From positions 1-5,483 of the forward strand of contig JALSHL010000039.1 in NCBI GenBank assembly GCA_026982255.1: a stretch of DNA of 5,483 bases. The letters are read 5' to 3'. Under the pieces are notes generated by a model, which was not told where the DNA came from, did no database searches, and saw only the letters and a list, made by a program, of their open reading frames with translations. Origin of the DNA: Paracoccaceae bacterium. Lineage in GTDB: Bacteria > Pseudomonadota > Alphaproteobacteria > Rhodobacterales > Rhodobacteraceae. The position numbers were made by a program, and so were the translations under genes. Positions 4,296 through 5,483 of the stretch are shown in pieces; the stretch's first letter is position 1, and every line of letters starts with the position of its first letter.

Positions 4296-5402
4296 ATGCT
4301 AGAAACATGGAAAGAGATAGTGGTCGAGTCTTCCGGCCTCTACGTAGGATTCGGTGGCTTGCTGATCGGGTTTGTGTTCGGTTTTATCGTTTACAGAACC
4401 AACTTTTGCACGATGGGATCCATTTCGGATATGTTGTCGTTCGGTGATTATCGTCGCTGGCGGGCCTGGTTGTTGGCGATGGCTACGGCAATTGCCGGCG
4501 CGGCGATTATATCGTGGCAGGAGATCGCCTATCTGACCGATTCGATTTACCTGACGCCGCAATTCAACTGGGCCGGCAATATTGCCGGAGGGCTGATTTT
4601 CGGCTTCGGCATGGTCTTTGCCGGTGGCTGCACCAGTCGCAACCTGATACGTGCCGGTGCGGGCGACTTGCGTTCGCTGGTGGTGATGATCATGGTCGGC
4701 CTGTTTGCCTTTATGACGATCGGCGGAATCATTGGCCCGTTGCGGGTGAAAATATTCGCGCCTGTTACGGTGAACCTGTCCGACTACGGTCTGGAAACCC
4801 AGAGCATGGGGGAAATGCTGGCAAAAGTCACAGGCATGTCTACGTCTGCCGGCTCCATGGTCGTTCTGGTGGTTCTGCTGGTCGGTTTGCTGGGTTATAT
4901 TTTCAAAAGCAAGGATTTCCGTTCTTCGCCGGTGCATATCATTTCCGGTTTCGGTATCGGTCTGTGTGTTGTTGCCGGCTGGTTCCTGACAGGTCTGGCG
5001 TTTGACGAACTGGCCGACAATCCTGTTGCGCTGACCTCTCTGACCTATGTGCAGCCTGCCGGTGCGTCGCTCGATTACCTGATGCGGTTCACGGCCTACG
5101 GAGCGCCGAGCTTTGCCGTGGTGACCACGCTCGGGGCATTGCTGGGCGGGTTTGCCGGCGCCGTTTCGATGAAACGGTTTGCGTTGACAACATTTGCCAA
5201 TACGAAAGACACCCTGCGCAACATGTTCGGCGGTGCGCTGATGGGTATCGGCGGCGTAGTGGCGCTGGGCTGCACCATCGGTCAGGGTGTTACGGGTATG
5301 TCGACATTGGCGGCCGGATCGCTGATCACCTTCACGTTTATCGTGCTGGGTGGTATTGGCGGCATGAAGTATATGGAATACCAGCTGATGAAAGAGGTTT
5401 AA
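4296..5402 (+). CDS. YeeE/YedE-family membrane transporter (TsuA-like, thiosulfate or related sulfur compound)
   Basis: From the ATG at 4296, preceded by AAGGGACGG (4281-4289), the protein is 368 residues. Upstream in-frame starts (TTG 4233, ATG 4251) would add a basic extension with no ribosome binding site. About nine hydrophobic segments are visible, starting at residues 14-33, 55-73, 92-110 and 122-147, with the last near GSLITFTFIVLGG. Three cysteines lie in family motifs: Cys38 in YRTNFCTMGS, Cys112 in FAGGCTSRN and Cys326 in ALGCTIGQG. Cys224 is within a membrane segment. YeeE/TsuA structures show a thiosulfate path lined by three conserved cysteines, and these three fit that pattern. 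The length covers both halves found separately in the small PmpA/PmpB-like proteins. With TusA, DsrE2 and a persulfide-type regulator next door, import of thiosulfate or polysulfide in the inner membrane is the likely job. The exact substrate is not shown, and selenium-linked YedE relatives exist. Confidence 0.9.
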   Translation: MLETWKEIVVESSGLYVGFGGLLIGFVFGFIVYRTNFCTMGSISDMLSFGDYRRWRAWLLAMATAIAGAAIISWQEIAYLTDSIYLTPQFNWAGNIAGGLIFGFGMVFAGGCTSRNLIRAGAGDLRSLVVMIMVGLFAFMTIGGIIGPLRVKIFAPVTVNLSDYGLETQSMGEMLAKVTGMSTSAGSMVVLVVLLVGLLGYIFKSKDFRSSPVHIISGFGIGLCVVAGWFLTGLAFDELADNPVALTSLTYVQPAGASLDYLMRFTAYGAPSFAVVTTLGALLGGFAGAVSMKRFALTTFANTKDTLRNMFGGALMGIGGVVALGCTIGQGVTGMSTLAAGSLITFTFIVLGGIGGMKYMEYQLMKEV

Positions 5403-5423
5403 GCCTCTTCAACCGCTGAATCG

Positions 5424-5460
5424 AAAGCCCCCGCTCCGGTATGGAGCGGGGGCTTTTTTT
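5424..5460 (+). terminator. Rho-independent terminator after the YeeE/YedE gene
   Basis: Arms 5424-5437 (AAAGCCCCCGCTCC) and 5443-5456 pair perfectly over 14 bp, including the A-T base, around a GGTAT loop. Seven T residues follow the GC stem (5454-5460). It begins 21 bases after the transporter stop. On the opposite strand only three T residues follow the stem, so termination of a convergent gene would be weak. Confidence 0.93.
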
Positions 5461-5483
5461 CATTCGTCCTCGTCGCTGTCCTG
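5460..5483 (-). CDS. Possible last codons of a minus-strand gene (mostly outside window)
   Basis: Read on the minus strand, the right edge gives seven codons, QDSDEDE, followed by TGA (5462-5460). An acidic tail ending directly next to a terminator hairpin is a common gene end, and would make this gene convergent with the transporter gene. Seven codons cannot prove a gene, and no product can be named. Confidence 0.28.
   Translation of the reverse strand, partial: QDSDEDE

Noticed and set aside
4299..4937. Open frame of 212 codons on the minus strand inside the transporter gene
   Set aside because: Its His/Gln/Arg-rich composition is typical of the reverse strand of a membrane-protein gene; no motif is seen and the sense gene is certain.

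Overview
The window reads as an accessory sulfur-metabolism locus of a Gram-negative bacterium, most likely a proteobacterium and perhaps an alphaproteobacterium with dissimilatory (Dsr-type) sulfur oxidation. The reasons are a DsrN-type cobyrinate a,c-diamide synthase, a TusA/DsrE2 sulfur-carrier pair, a two-cysteine ArsR regulator of the SqrR/BigR/YgaV kind, and a full-length YeeE/YedE transporter. The taxonomic guess is inference; no RNA gene or other marker confirms it.

Layout. At the left edge is the C-terminal end of a TrpD2/YbiB-like glycosyl-transferase-family gene (+), whose stop overlaps the start of dsrN (+) as ATGA. dsrN ends against a convergent gene (-) for a GT8-type glycosyltransferase; both stop codons lie inside one CTAG tetranucleotide (1696-1699). 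Upstream of the GT8 gene a strong hairpin/T-tract terminator (- strand) closes the dsrE2-tusA operon (-). A 204-bp divergent intergenic region with an AT-rich imperfect inverted repeat separates dsrE2 from the ArsR-family gene (+). After a further 159-bp gap comes the YeeE/YedE transporter gene (+), followed by a strong rho-independent terminator. The last bases may hold the final codons of a further minus-strand gene. There is no gene-free stretch over 300 bases, and I see no tRNA, rRNA, CRISPR array, insertion sequence or attachment site.

How the genes may work together. YeeE/YedE would import thiosulfate or a related reduced sulfur compound. TusA (CPLP motif) and DsrE2 (single Cys126) would carry the sulfur as persulfide or thiosulfonate in the cytoplasm towards oxidation enzymes or biosynthesis. 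The ArsR protein, with cysteines 30 and 96 placed as in persulfide-sensing repressors, would release the flanking promoters when sulfane sulfur builds up. DsrN would amidate siroheme for a DsrAB-type sulfite reductase that must be encoded outside the window. The GT8 gene looks unrelated and probably acts on cell-surface polysaccharide.

The most interesting points are the regulator with its candidate operators in both intergenic regions, a structured leader ahead of the regulator with alternative pairing, and the methionine-rich loop of DsrE2. The gene families themselves are known; I found no clearly new system.
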